Positions 7,785 through 17,240 of a stretch of DNA of 64,000 nt are shown here, piece after piece. Both the position numbers and the translations under genes were made by a program. Location: positions 285,036-349,035 of the forward strand of contig NZ_LMEY01000023.1 of the NCBI RefSeq assembly GCF_001426665.1. The letters are read 5' to 3'. The DNA comes from Rhizobium sp. Root1334 (GTDB lineage: Bacteria > Pseudomonadota > Alphaproteobacteria > Rhizobiales > Rhizobiaceae). The stretch's first letter is position 1. Each line of letters opens with the position of its first letter. The notes under the pieces are model-generated. The model worked only from the letters and a program-made list of their open reading frames with translations. It was not told the origin of the DNA and did not search any database.

Positions 7785-8972
7785 TCAGGTCGGACGTGCA
7801 TCGAGCGCGTGCAGGATGCCACGTAATTCGGCCAGGCCCCGCAGGCGGCCGATCGAGGGGTAGCCGGGAGTGACGGTCTTTTCGAGGTCGTCGAGCATGC
7901 GGTGGCCGTGGTCGGAGCGGAAGACGATGGTGTTTTCCGCTGAGCGGCGGCGGTCCTCCGCGACGAGTTCCTTCAGCACCGCCACCATATCGACGTCGCC
8001 GTCGAGATGGGCGCTTTCGTGGAAGCTGCGGCCGTCTCCCTCGCGGGTGGTGGCGCGCAGATGGGTGAAATGGATGCGCGCGGCGAAACGGCGGGCAATG
8101 GCTGGCAGGTCGTTGTCGGCGCGCACGCCGAGGCTGCCGGTGCAAAAGCACATGCCGTTGGCTGGCGAGGGTACCGCATCGAACAGGGCGGCGTAGTCGT
8201 CAGCGGTCGAGGCGATGCGCGGCAGGCCGAAGAGCGGGCGTGGCGGATCGTCCGGATGCAGGGTCAGTTTGACGCCCCGTGCTTTGGCCGCAGGTGTGAC
8301 GGCTTCCAGGAACTCGATCAGGTGCTGGCGAAAACGGTTTGCATCGACGCCGCTATAGGCGGCGAGCCGTTCGCGAAAGCCGGGGACCGTCATCGGTTCG
8401 GTGGTTGAGCCGGGCAGGGCGGAGGTGATGATGCGGGTGATCTCGGCCATTTCGGCTTCGGGCATCGCATCAAACACGGTTTTGGCGCGCAGGCGGTCTT
8501 CTTCTGAATAATCGTTTTCAGCGCCGGGGCGCTTGAGGACGAACAGATCGAAGGCGGCGAAGCGTTCATGATCGAAGCGCATGGCGGTGGCGCCGGTGGG
8601 GGTGATGAAATCAAGCTCCGTGCGCGTCCAGTCGACCACCGGCATGAAATTGTAGCAGATGATCTTGATGCCGCAGGCAGCGACGGCCTCGAGGCTGGCA
8701 ATCCATGCTTCGATTTCGGCCTTGGCCTTGGCCCCGGTGCGCTTGACGGCATCGGGGATGGGGATGCTCTCGACCACGGACCACGTGAGCGGCGAGCGCC
8801 CAGGGGGCGTGGTTTCGATCAAAGTCTGGCGCTCGCGGACTTCGCTTTCCGTCCAGGCGCGGCCGATCGGTACCTGATGCAACGCCGAGACGATATTTGT
8901 CGCCCCGGTCTGGCGCACATCGTCCAGCGTTACCGGCGCATCCGGCCCGAACCATCTCCATCCCTGACGCAT
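7785..8972 (-). CDS. uxuA: Mannonate dehydratase
   Basis: A 395-residue protein that follows UxuA from end to end: MRQGWRWFGPDAPVTLDDVRQTGATNIVSALH, CYNFMPVVDWTRTELDF, HPDDPPRPLFGLPRI, CTGSLGVRADND, HLRATTREGDGRSFHESAHLDGDVDM and RSDHGHRMLDDL. It dehydrates D-mannonate to 2-keto-3-deoxygluconate in the cytoplasm, the step after fructuronate reduction. A GGAGGAAG site precedes the ATG. It sits downstream of the GntR regulator on the minus strand (36 bp gap), divergent from uxaC and uxuB, which supply the preceding two steps. Confidence 0.96.
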   Translation of the reverse strand: MRQGWRWFGPDAPVTLDDVRQTGATNIVSALHQVPIGRAWTESEVRERQTLIETTPPGRSPLTWSVVESIPIPDAVKRTGAKAKAEIEAWIASLEAVAACGIKIICYNFMPVVDWTRTELDFITPTGATAMRFDHERFAAFDLFVLKRPGAENDYSEEDRLRAKTVFDAMPEAEMAEITRIITSALPGSTTEPMTVPGFRERLAAYSGVDANRFRQHLIEFLEAVTPAAKARGVKLTLHPDDPPRPLFGLPRIASTADDYAALFDAVPSPANGMCFCTGSLGVRADNDLPAIARRFAARIHFTHLRATTREGDGRSFHESAHLDGDVDMVAVLKELVAEDRRRSAENTIVFRSDHGHRMLDDLEKTVTPGYPSIGRLRGLAELRGILHALDARPT

Positions 8973-9008
8973 GCCTGCTTCTTCCTCCGGTTCATTCAGT
9001 CGTTTTGT

Positions 9009-9731
9009 TCAGCAAAAATAATTGGGGTGCATGACCCGCAATTCGGCAACGTCGGGAATGACGGCGCTCAAATGGTGCATCATGGCGGCCCGGGCGCTTT
9101 CGACGTCATGGGCGGCGATGGCATTGCGGATCGTCACATGCTCTTCGATCACGCTCTCCATGCGGCCGAGCGCCGGCAGGGTCAGACGCCGGGCACGGTC
9201 GATCTGGATTTTGACGGTTTTCAGAATGGCCCAGATACCGGGATAGCCGGCAATACCGGCGATCGCCTCGTGAAAGGCTTCGTCCTGTTCGTGAAACAGG
9301 GACGTTTCGTTATGGGCGGCATGGACGCGTTGACGGGCGATGATGGCGTCGAGCTTGGCAATGTCGGCGAGGGTCGCAATTGCTGTTGCCGATTCCACCG
9401 TTGTTCCCTCCAGCGACTTGCGGATGACCACAGCCTCGGGAATGGCGGCGACCGGAACCAGCGACACGAAGGTGCCGGACTGGGGGAATATGTCGACAAG
9501 TCCGGCTTCCGCCAATCGCAGCAGCGCCTCGCGCACCGGTGTGCGGCTGACGCCGAATTCCTCGGCGATCTTTTTCTCCTGCAACGGCATGCCGGGCGGC
9601 ATCTGCAGCGATGTGATCGCTAAATGCAGCCGCTCATAGATTGCCGAACCGGCCGTGACGCGCCGGAGCTTTGCAGTTGCCGGTTCTGCAAGGAAGGGCG
9701 CGACGGCGGTGTTTCGTGGCGATGATGGCAT
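9009..9731 (-). CDS. GntR/FadR-family regulator of the hexuronate locus
   Basis: A 240-residue regulator. An N-terminal winged helix-turn-helix (IYERLHLAITSLQMPPGMPLQEKKIAEEFGVSRTPVREALLRLAEAGLVDIFPQSGTFV shortened here, residues about 30-90) is followed by an FCD all-helical ligand domain with the metal-binding His residues expected near EQDEAFHEAI and later HVTIRNAI. It is transcribed with uxuA and divergent from uxaC. FCD-type GntR proteins such as UxuR/ExuR sense hexuronates, so this is probably the local repressor, acting at the palindrome 9763-9772. Confidence 0.88.
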   Translation of the reverse strand: MPSSPRNTAVAPFLAEPATAKLRRVTAGSAIYERLHLAITSLQMPPGMPLQEKKIAEEFGVSRTPVREALLRLAEAGLVDIFPQSGTFVSLVPVAAIPEAVVIRKSLEGTTVESATAIATLADIAKLDAIIARQRVHAAHNETSLFHEQDEAFHEAIAGIAGYPGIWAILKTVKIQIDRARRLTLPALGRMESVIEEHVTIRNAIAAHDVESARAAMMHHLSAVIPDVAELRVMHPNYFC

Positions 9732-9747
9732 GAGGTTTCTCGAGGCG

Positions 9748-9775
9748 TTGACACTGTCGTGAATACTAGTATATC
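9748..9775 (+). promoter_or_regulatory. Divergent promoter with GntR-type palindrome (uxaC operon)
   Basis: A TTGACA box at 9748-9753 and TATATC at 9770-9775, with a 16-bp spacer, form a plausible sigma70 promoter toward uxaC. The perfect palindrome ATACTAGTAT at 9763-9772 overlaps the -10 region. FadR-type GntR proteins bind short palindromes of this kind, so this is the proposed operator for the adjacent regulator and would control both directions. Confidence 0.6.
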
Positions 9776-9821
9776 AGTTTGCTCACGTTGCCAAGACGTG
9801 AAGCGGGAGGAGCGACAAGGA

Positions 9822-11222
9822 ATGGCATTGCACCCCGACAGGCTGTTTCCTGCCGATCCCGGTATACGGGCTATCGCAAGGCAGCTTTACGAAACCGTTG
9901 CAGGACTGCCGATCGTATCGCCGCATGGCCATACGGACCCGTCCTGGTATGCGGAAGACAAGCCGTTTCCAGACCCGGCAGCACTGTTCATCACCCCGGA
10001 CCATTATGCGACGCGCATGCTTTATTCGCAGGGTGTGCGGCTGGAGGATCTGGGTGTCCCCCGGCGTGACGGGGCGGCGGTCGAGACGGATCCCCGCAAA
10101 ATATGGCGGTTGTTTGCCGCGCATTTTCATCTTTTTGCCGGAACGCCGACGCGCATCTGGTTCGAGCATTCGATGGAGACTGTGTTCGGGATCACCGAGC
10201 GCCTGTCGCCAAAGACGGCAGACGCCTTGTTCGACCGGATCGAGGCGGCGATCCCGACGCCGGAGATGCGGCCGCGCGCCCTGTTTGATCGGTTCGGTAT
10301 TGAGGTGATTGCAACAACGGACGGTGCGCTGGAAGATCTCAGGCATCACGACGCCGTGCGCAATTCGGGATGGCATGGCCGCGTGGTGCCGACATACAGG
10401 CCGGATGCGGTGGTCGATCCGCAGGTGCTCGGATTTGCCGGAAACCTCGACCGATTTTTGGCGATGACCGGTGAGGCCGCGACGTGGTCAGGTTACCTGA
10501 ATGCGCACCGGGCGCGGCGTGAATTCTTCAAACGGCGCGGAGCAACGGCGACGGATCACGGTCATGCCACCGCGCGGACCGAGAATCTGTCTTCCGACGA
10601 TGCGGCCCGGCTGTTTGATAAAGTGCTTGCCGGCAAGGCGGATGCCGGCGAGGCGGACGCCTTCCGTGGCCAGATGCTGACGGAAATGGCGCGGATGAGC
10701 AGGGATGACGGGCTGGTCATGCAGATCCATCCGGGCTCCTACCGCAACCACAATCCGTCGCTATTTGCGGATTTCGGTCCCGACAAGGGCGCGGATATTC
10801 CGCAGTCAACCAACTATGTGCAGGCGTTGAAGCCGCTGCTCGACGCTGTTGGTAACGACCCGGCGCTGACGGTGATCCTCTTCACGCTCGACGAAACCGC
10901 CTATTCGCGCGAACTGGCGCCACTTGCCGGCCATTATCCAGCCCTGAAGCTCGGACCCGCCTGGTGGTTCTTCGACAGCCCGGAAGGCATGCGCCGCTAC
11001 CGCGAGACGACGACCGAAACCGCCGGGTTCTACAATACGGTTGGCTTCAACGACGACACTCGCGCCTATCTGTCGATCCCGGCCCGCCACGACATGGCGC
11101 GGCGGGTGGACTGCGCCTATCTCGCCCGTCTCGTGGCGGACCACCGCATCGATGAAGACGAGGCTTCCACTCTGGCGCATGAACTCGCCTACGGGTTGGC
11201 AAAGAGGGCCTACCGACTGTGA
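9822..11222 (+). CDS. uxaC: Glucuronate/galacturonate isomerase
   Basis: A 466-residue uronate isomerase of the amidohydrolase superfamily. It shows SPHGHTDPSWYAEDKPF (about residues 32-48), ATTDGALEDLRHH in the middle, QIHPGSYRNHN, and a C-terminal block around RHDMARRVDCAYLARLV. It converts D-glucuronate to D-fructuronate or D-galacturonate to D-tagaturonate. ATG 9822 is favoured because MALHPDRLFPADP matches the family start and a GGGAGG site precedes it; the frame opens further up at 9759. It heads the operon that includes the ABC importer and uxuB. Confidence 0.95.
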   Translation: MALHPDRLFPADPGIRAIARQLYETVAGLPIVSPHGHTDPSWYAEDKPFPDPAALFITPDHYATRMLYSQGVRLEDLGVPRRDGAAVETDPRKIWRLFAAHFHLFAGTPTRIWFEHSMETVFGITERLSPKTADALFDRIEAAIPTPEMRPRALFDRFGIEVIATTDGALEDLRHHDAVRNSGWHGRVVPTYRPDAVVDPQVLGFAGNLDRFLAMTGEAATWSGYLNAHRARREFFKRRGATATDHGHATARTENLSSDDAARLFDKVLAGKADAGEADAFRGQMLTEMARMSRDDGLVMQIHPGSYRNHNPSLFADFGPDKGADIPQSTNYVQALKPLLDAVGNDPALTVILFTLDETAYSRELAPLAGHYPALKLGPAWWFFDSPEGMRRYRETTTETAGFYNTVGFNDDTRAYLSIPARHDMARRVDCAYLARLVADHRIDEDEASTLAHELAYGLAKRAYRL

Positions 11223-11281
11223 CCATCTGGCAGACGGGCGGCTGAGGAGGCGTCCGCTGCACAACAAGGGAGGAGAACGAC

Positions 11282-12457
11282 ATGAACGTTACACGCAGGA
11301 CCTTTGTCGGCGGAGTTGCCGGCCTGACCGGCCTGGGGCTTTTGCCCGGCCGTCTTTTTGCGCAGCTGAAGGCTCCGGCAAGCCCCGTCACCATCACGGT
11401 GGTGGATGTCGCCGGCAATCTTGCCCTGACGCAGGGCATGCTCGAGGCCTATGCCGCGGCAAAGCCGGAATGGGTATCGAGCTTCGCCTTCACCAAGGCA
11501 CCGGCACCGGAACTGCCGGCCAAGATCAAGGCGCAGCAGGCCGCCGGCAAGGTCGATATCGATCTCGTTCTGACGGGCACCGACGTGCTCGCGGCCGGTC
11601 TCGACCAGAGCCTTTGGGTCGATCTTGCCGCCCATAAGGGCGACCTGCCCAATCTGGAAAGTATCCTCCTGCCGCAAGCGTTCAAGATGCAGGCGCTCGC
11701 CAAGGAGCAGGGCGTCGTCGTCACCTATTATCCATCGGGCCCGCTGATCGAATATATGCCGAACCGGGTTCCGGCACCGCCGAAGACAGCGGCGGAACTG
11801 CTGGAATGGTCGAAGGCCAATCCGAAGAAGTTCATGTATGCTCGCCCGGCCAATTCCGGCCCCGGCCGCACGTTCCTGATGGGGCTTCCCTATATTCTCG
11901 GCGACAGCGATCCGCGCGATCCGGTCAAGGGCTGGACGAAGACCTGGGAATATCTGAAGGCTCTGGGTGAAAACGTCGAATATTATGGTACCGGCACGAC
12001 CCAGACAATGAAGGAACTCGGCGAAGGCACCCGCGATATCGTCGTCTCGACGACCGGCTGGGATATCAACCCGCGCGCGCTCGGCATCGTTCCGGCCGAG
12101 GCCAAGGTCGGCAAGCTCGATGGCTTTCATTGGGTGACGGATGCGCATTATGCGGTCATTCCGAAGGGCGTTTCGGATGAGAAGGTCGCCGTTCTGCTCG
12201 ACATCATCAACTTCATGCTGCAACCGCAGCAGCAGGCGATCGCCTACGACCAGGGCTATTTCTATCCGGGCCCGGCAGTCAAGGACGTGACGATCGAGAT
12301 GGCGCCGCAGGAAAGCCAGGATGCCATCAAGGAATTCGGCCGCCCGGAATATGCCGACTGGATCGCCAACAATCCGCTGGAAGTGCCGCTTGAGCCGGCG
12401 CAGATCGTCGATGCGTTCCGTATCTGGGACGAACAGATCGGCGCATCCAAGGGCTGA
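11282..12457 (+). CDS. ABC transporter substrate-binding protein (hexuronate locus)
   Basis: A 391-residue family 1 solute-binding protein. A twin-arginine-like export signal (RRTF at residues 5-8, hydrophobic stretch GGVAGLTGLGLLPGRLFA) is followed by two alpha/beta lobes, with GWDINPRALGIVPAEAKVG and WVTDAHYAVIPKGVSDEKVAVLLDIINFML in the second. It lies 60 bp after uxaC with its own GGGAGGAG site and precedes the ATPase and two permeases. Context predicts a uronate or oligouronide ligand in the periplasm. Rhizobial uronate uptake is more often by TRAP systems, so the ligand is an inference. Confidence 0.85.
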   Translation: MNVTRRTFVGGVAGLTGLGLLPGRLFAQLKAPASPVTITVVDVAGNLALTQGMLEAYAAAKPEWVSSFAFTKAPAPELPAKIKAQQAAGKVDIDLVLTGTDVLAAGLDQSLWVDLAAHKGDLPNLESILLPQAFKMQALAKEQGVVVTYYPSGPLIEYMPNRVPAPPKTAAELLEWSKANPKKFMYARPANSGPGRTFLMGLPYILGDSDPRDPVKGWTKTWEYLKALGENVEYYGTGTTQTMKELGEGTRDIVVSTTGWDINPRALGIVPAEAKVGKLDGFHWVTDAHYAVIPKGVSDEKVAVLLDIINFMLQPQQQAIAYDQGYFYPGPAVKDVTIEMAPQESQDAIKEFGRPEYADWIANNPLEVPLEPAQIVDAFRIWDEQIGASKG

Positions 12458-12531
12458 GCCTGACAGAGCCTGAAACGGCGGCGGTTTTGCCGCCGTTTCA
12501 AATTGCCTATCGACGTGGAGGAACGACCTTG

Positions 12532-13629
12532 AATTTGCCGGTTCAGAACGCAGCGGCGGTGCTTTCGCCCAAACAGTCGGCCCGCCTCGAGCTGGATGGC
12601 CTGCGCCGATCGTTCGGTGCCTATACCGCGCTCGATGGCATCGATCTTGCAATCGAGCCTGGCGAGTTCATCGCGCTTCTCGGGCCGTCCGGTTGCGGCA
12701 AATCGACGGCGCTGAATTGCGTGGCCGGGCTTCTTGCCCTGTCGGGCGGCGAAATAAGGCTGGGCGGCTACCGCATCGATCAGCTGGAGCCGGAAAAGCG
12801 CGGGTTCGGAATGGTGTTCCAGAGCTACGCGCTGTTTCCGCATATGAGTGTGCGCCGCAATGTCGGGTTCGGGCTGACCATGCAGGGCATTCGCGGCAGC
12901 GAGGCCGACCGGCGCATCGAGCAGGCCTTGGCGCTGGTGAGGCTGGAAAGCCAGATCGACAAGCTGCCGGGGCAACTCTCCGGCGGACAACAGCAGCGTG
13001 TGGCGATTGCCCGCGCCATCGTCATCCGGCCGCCGGTCGTGCTGATGGACGAGCCGCTATCCAATCTTGATGCCAAGCTGAGGCTGGAGATGCGCGCCGA
13101 AATCCGCGGCATCCATGACCAGATCGGCTCGACAACCATTTATGTGACGCACGACCAGGACGAGGCGCTGTCGCTTGCCGACCGGATCGTCGTCATGAGC
13201 CAGGGGCGGATCATGCAGATCGGCTCGCCGCAGGATCTCTACCAGCGGCCCAATCATATCGACGTCGCCGATTTCATGGGTTTTCGCACGCGCATTGCCG
13301 GTCGGGTGACTGGCATATCCGGTGACGAAGCCCGCATCGAGGTGGCCGGGGCGCAGCTGACGGGCACGATGCGCGAGCCGCTTGCCGTTGGGGATCAGGC
13401 CGTGCTGTCGGTGCGGCCGGAGGATCTTGTTGCCGTCGAGGATGGCAACGGCATGCCCGCTACGGTCGTCAACATGGAATATCGCGGCCGTGCCTTTTTC
13501 GGGCTGGCCAAGTCGGCTGACGGTTCCGATCTCTATTTCCGCGCCGAACAGGCTCTGCCACGCGGTGCATCCGCAACCCTGCAACCAGCGCAAGGCCGGG
13601 CGCTATTGTTCAAGGGGAAGGGCGCATGA
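12532..13629 (+). CDS. ABC transporter ATP-binding protein (PotA/MalK-like)
   Basis: A 365-residue ATPase with Walker A GPSGCGKST (residues 52-60), the Q-loop in MVFQSYALFPHMS, signature LSGGQQQRVAIARAI, Walker B VVLMDEPLSNLDA and H-loop VTHDQDEAL, then a C-terminal TOBE domain (LSVRPEDLVAV). It energises the importer of the hexuronate operon. TTG 12532 is preferred because GTGGAGG lies 9 bp before it and nothing upstream resembles the family. The stop overlaps the next gene by ATGA, indicating translational coupling. Confidence 0.9.
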   Translation, partial: NLPVQNAAAVLSPKQSARLELDGLRRSFGAYTALDGIDLAIEPGEFIALLGPSGCGKSTALNCVAGLLALSGGEIRLGGYRIDQLEPEKRGFGMVFQSYALFPHMSVRRNVGFGLTMQGIRGSEADRRIEQALALVRLESQIDKLPGQLSGGQQQRVAIARAIVIRPPVVLMDEPLSNLDAKLRLEMRAEIRGIHDQIGSTTIYVTHDQDEALSLADRIVVMSQGRIMQIGSPQDLYQRPNHIDVADFMGFRTRIAGRVTGISGDEARIEVAGAQLTGTMREPLAVGDQAVLSVRPEDLVAVEDGNGMPATVVNMEYRGRAFFGLAKSADGSDLYFRAEQALPRGASATLQPAQGRALLFKGKGA

Positions 13630-14504
13630 GCACGCCGTCGCTTCGCTATCGGCTTGCCGCGCGCGGTTTCGATGGCACGACACTGCTGGTCCTGCCGGGG
13701 CTCGCCGTCATGCTCGGGCTGTTCATCTACCCGTTTTTCTATGGCCTTGCCGATTCGGTGATGCCGAAGGAGGGCGCCTGGTATGCCAATTATGTGGCCT
13801 TCTTCAGCGACCCCTTCCAGTACCGCACGATTGCCTCGACGCTCTGGCTGGCGCTGCCGGTGACGATCGTCAATCTCGCCTTTGCCGTGCCGATTGCCTT
13901 CAGGGTCCGGCTGATGACGCGGCAACGGCTGTTGACGACAATCCTCGTCCTGCCGATCACGCTTGGCACGGTATTCGTTGCCGACGGACTTCTGACGTTT
14001 CTCGGGCCGCAGGGCTGGTTCAACCGCGTGCTGGTACTTGTCGGCTTGCTGGATGCGCCGGTGAAGCTCACCAACAACTATTGGGGTGTGTTTGCCTCGC
14101 TGGTGATCACCGGTTTCCCCTTCGCTTTCCTGTTGACGCTGTCCTACGTGACGGGCATTGACCCGGCGATCGAACAGGCGGCGGCAACGCTTGGTGCCAA
14201 TGCCCGCCAGCGGTTCATGAAAGTCTTCCTGCCGCTGCTGGTGCCGGGGCTGGCGGTGACCTTCTGCCTGGCCTTTGTCCAGGCCTTCGCCGTCTTTCCC
14301 TCAGCCGTCCTGCTCGGAGCGCCAGCCGGCCCGACGCGGGTGATCTCTATTGCCGCCTATCAGGCCGCCTTCGAGCAATATGATCATTCGCTGGGAACGG
14401 CGATCGCCATGGTCATGGGCGCGGTGGAACTGGTCGTCGTGCTGATCGTGCTCGGCGCACGCTCGATGTTTTATCGCGGCCCGACCGGGGGGACAAAGGG
14501 ATGA
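13626..14504 (+). CDS. ABC transporter permease (hexuronate locus, first)
   Basis: A 292-residue inner-membrane permease with six predicted transmembrane segments and the binding-protein-dependent transport EAA-type loop (IEQAAATLGANARQRFMKVFLPLLVPGL, about residues 181-208). It belongs to the PotB/ModC-like MetI superfamily. It begins inside the stop of the ATPase gene (ATGA overlap) and is followed after 52 bp by the second permease. The complete set of binding protein, ATPase and two permeases indicates a functional importer. Confidence 0.9.
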   Translation: MSTPSLRYRLAARGFDGTTLLVLPGLAVMLGLFIYPFFYGLADSVMPKEGAWYANYVAFFSDPFQYRTIASTLWLALPVTIVNLAFAVPIAFRVRLMTRQRLLTTILVLPITLGTVFVADGLLTFLGPQGWFNRVLVLVGLLDAPVKLTNNYWGVFASLVITGFPFAFLLTLSYVTGIDPAIEQAAATLGANARQRFMKVFLPLLVPGLAVTFCLAFVQAFAVFPSAVLLGAPAGPTRVISIAAYQAAFEQYDHSLGTAIAMVMGAVELVVVLIVLGARSMFYRGPTGGTKG

Positions 14505-14556
14505 TGACCATGACAAAGCCTGTGCCTCATCACGCATTTTTCCGGGAGATGCCGCT

Positions 14557-15399
14557 ATGATCCGCGATCAGGGCCTCGTGTCGAAAATCTGGCGTTTTGC
14601 CGTCTGGGCAGTCGCGGGGCTGTTCATTATCAACCTTATCGGCGTAATCGCCGCCGTGGTGGTCAATTCCTTTGCCACCCGCTGGCTTGGCACCTGGCTG
14701 CCGGTTGGCCTGACGACGAAATGGTATTTTAGCGCCTGGAAGGAATTCCAGCTGTCGAGCGTCGTGTTCGTGACATTCCAGATCGTCTTCACCGTGGTCC
14801 TCATCTCCGGAATCCTCGGCGTCACCACGGCTTACGCGCTGGCGCGGCGGGACTTTCCGGGCAAGCGTCTTGTCGTGCTGCTATTTCTGCTGCCCTTGCT
14901 CATTCCGCCGCTAACCTATGGCATCCCATTGGCGACGGTGCTCTACCAGATCGGCCTCGGCGGTTCCTTCTGGGGCGTCGTGCTGATCAATCTCGTGCCC
15001 TCGCTGCCCTTCGTCGTTCTGGTGATGATCCCGTTCATCGAGCAGATCGACCCGCGCATCGAGGCCGCGGCCCGTGTCTTTGGCGCAGGCACCGGCAGCC
15101 TGTTTCTGCGCATCCTCCTGCCGCTTCTGTTGCCCGGCATGCTGGCGGCATTGCTTCTGGTTCTGGTGCGGACCATCGCCATGTTCGAGCTGACCTTCCT
15201 GATTGCCGGACCGACAAGCCAGACGCTGGTCGTGTCGCTCTACTACGCGGTCTTTGCCGCCGGTGTCCGGGCCGGGCAATCGATCGACGCCATGGCGGTG
15301 ATCTATATGGTGACGACCCTGTTCTGGCTGATCCTCGCCTTGCAGTTCGTCAACCCGTCGCAGATTGTCGCCCGTGCCAAACAGCAGCCTGCATCATGA
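14557..15399 (+). CDS. ABC transporter permease (hexuronate locus, second)
   Basis: A 280-residue PotC-like permease with six hydrophobic segments and the EAA loop (IEAAARVFGAGTGSLFLRILLPLLLPGM). It pairs with the preceding permease. Its ATG follows a GGGAGATG region. The stop codon overlaps the start of uxuB by four bases (ATGA at 15396-15399), which ties transport and catabolism into a single translationally coupled operon. Confidence 0.9.
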   Translation: MIRDQGLVSKIWRFAVWAVAGLFIINLIGVIAAVVVNSFATRWLGTWLPVGLTTKWYFSAWKEFQLSSVVFVTFQIVFTVVLISGILGVTTAYALARRDFPGKRLVVLLFLLPLLIPPLTYGIPLATVLYQIGLGGSFWGVVLINLVPSLPFVVLVMIPFIEQIDPRIEAAARVFGAGTGSLFLRILLPLLLPGMLAALLLVLVRTIAMFELTFLIAGPTSQTLVVSLYYAVFAAGVRAGQSIDAMAVIYMVTTLFWLILALQFVNPSQIVARAKQQPAS

Positions 15400-16871
15400 C
15401 CAGATTGTCGAACCAAACACTTCCGGACCTGCCGGCTGCTATTGTAAAGCCCGGGTATGACCGGGCGAAGGTATCCATCGGCATTGTCCATCTCGGGATA
15501 GGTGCTTTCCACCGGGCGCATCAGGCGGTGTTTACCGATGACGTTTTGGCACGCGATCCATCCTGGGGAATTTGCGGGGTTTCGTTGCGCAGTGCGGAGA
15601 CCCGTGACGCGCTGACGCCGCAGGACGGGCTCTATACGTTGAAGGTTCAGGACGGTGAGGGCGAAACGCTGCGCATCATCGGCAGTGTCCTCGAGACCCT
15701 TGTCGCGCCGGAGGACCCGCAGGCCGTTCTGCAACGGATGGCTGACCCGGCGACCCGCATTGTCTCGCTGACGGTCACGGAAAAAGGCTATTGCCACAAT
15801 CCGGCGACCGGCACGCTGGATGAAAACCATCCCGATATTCAGCATGACCTGCAACATCCGGAAAAACCGAAATCGGCTATCGGCTTCATCGTCGAGGCTT
15901 TGGCCCGACGGCGGGCGGCAGGCGTGGAGGCCTTTACGCTTCTGTCCTGCGATAATCTTCCATCGAACGGTCATGTGCTGAAATGTGTTGTCCGCCGCTT
16001 CGCCGAACTGCGGGATACGGAACTGGGCGCTTTCGTCGCCGGTATTGCCTCTCCATCCACGATGATCGACCGGATCGTGCCGGCAACGACGGAGGCCGAT
16101 CGCGCTGCCATTGCAACTGCTCTGGGTGTTGATGATGCCTGGCCGGTGGTGACCGAACCGTTCCGGCAATGGGTGGTGGAGGATCATTTTCCGCTCGAGC
16201 GTCCGGCATGGGAGGAAGCCGGCGCTATCTTCATTCCCGAGGTTTCCGCCTTCGAGACTATGAAGCTGCGGCTTCTCAACGGCAGCCACTCGACGCTTGC
16301 TTATCTGGGGCTTCTCGCCGGGGCCGAAACGGTTGCCGAGGCCATGGCCTTGCCGGGCATGGAGGCGCTGATCGAGGGCTTGATGCGTGAAGAGGTGTCT
16401 CCGACGCTGCCGCCGCTCGCCGGGTTTGATCTGGCGGCCTATCGAGGCGATCTCATTCAGCGCTTCAAAAACCCGGCGCTGCGCCACCGCACCTGGCAGA
16501 TCGCCATGGATGGGTCGCAAAAGCTGCCGCAACGGTTGCTTGGCACGATCCGCGCCCGTAGGCGGGCAGGGACGTCCTGTGACCGGCTGGTGCTCGGAGT
16601 TGCCGCGTGGATGTATTACGCGCGTGGCGTCGATGAAGCCGGAAAGGCGATCGATGTCCGTGATCCGCTGGCTGGGCGCATCAGGGCTTTGTCGCAGGGA
16701 CTGGATGATCCAGAAGAGATCGTTGCGGCGTTTCTCGGTTTGACTGAGGTCTTCGCCGACGATCTCGGCGGCGACGCTAATTTCCGGGTGGGGCTTGTCG
16801 ATGGCTTGTCGCGGTTGCTCTCAACAGGGGCGGCGGCGGAGCTGGCTAGATGGCAAAGACCACGCGGGTGA
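15396..16871 (+). CDS. uxuB: Fructuronate reductase (mannitol dehydrogenase family)
   Basis: A 491-residue polyol-type long-chain dehydrogenase: N-terminal nucleotide-binding part with IVHLGIGAFHRAHQAVFTDD and WGICGVSLRSAETRDAL, TVTEKGYCHNPATG in the middle, and the catalytic helix region KLRLLNGSHSTLAYLGLLAGAETVAEAM containing the family Lys and the N-x2-H pair. It reduces D-fructuronate to D-mannonate with NADH. The assignment as UxuB rather than mannitol dehydrogenase rests on the operon with uxaC and the divergent uxuA, which supply the preceding and following steps. Confidence 0.9.
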   Translation: MTRLSNQTLPDLPAAIVKPGYDRAKVSIGIVHLGIGAFHRAHQAVFTDDVLARDPSWGICGVSLRSAETRDALTPQDGLYTLKVQDGEGETLRIIGSVLETLVAPEDPQAVLQRMADPATRIVSLTVTEKGYCHNPATGTLDENHPDIQHDLQHPEKPKSAIGFIVEALARRRAAGVEAFTLLSCDNLPSNGHVLKCVVRRFAELRDTELGAFVAGIASPSTMIDRIVPATTEADRAAIATALGVDDAWPVVTEPFRQWVVEDHFPLERPAWEEAGAIFIPEVSAFETMKLRLLNGSHSTLAYLGLLAGAETVAEAMALPGMEALIEGLMREEVSPTLPPLAGFDLAAYRGDLIQRFKNPALRHRTWQIAMDGSQKLPQRLLGTIRARRRAGTSCDRLVLGVAAWMYYARGVDEAGKAIDVRDPLAGRIRALSQGLDDPEEIVAAFLGLTEVFADDLGGDANFRVGLVDGLSRLLSTGAAAELARWQRPRG

Positions 16872-17240
16872 GCTTGTTCTTTGCAGCCGTTGCCACGGCG
16901 GGCTGCCATCGGCATCCGGCCTGAGCCTGATCGGTGTGCGAGTGATTCACGAAATAGAGAGTAAATTCAGGGTTGAGTCCTGATTTTTATGTTTACTTTT
17001 TGTTGTGTTCTCCGAATTGCTATACTTGATTGCCGCGGTTCTTTGTCATCACAAGTCAGATATTGCGTTTTTCTTCACAATGGATCGGTTCCGTCGAAAC
17101 TTTAATGAAATAACGCTCTGCTGAATTACGTTTCGGTTAACTACTGCTTTTTACCGCCATTTAGAATTTCGCAGCTACTGTCCATTGCCTGGGGAATACA
17201 TTTACGCCGGGAAGTACCTGGTGCGGGGCAGGGGATCACT
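16872..17240. other. 369-bp intergenic region, no gene recognised
   Basis: This stretch between uxuB and the TadG-like gene is richer in A/T than its surroundings, particularly around 16980-17150. No convincing ORF, tRNA, terminator hairpin or repeat was found. It most likely carries the promoter of the TadG-like gene; no clear -35/-10 pair could be singled out. Confidence 0.5.

Noticed and set aside
11210-12652. 480-residue minus-strand ORF
   Set aside because: It is antisense to the hexuronate binding-protein gene, which has a signal peptide and clear family features.
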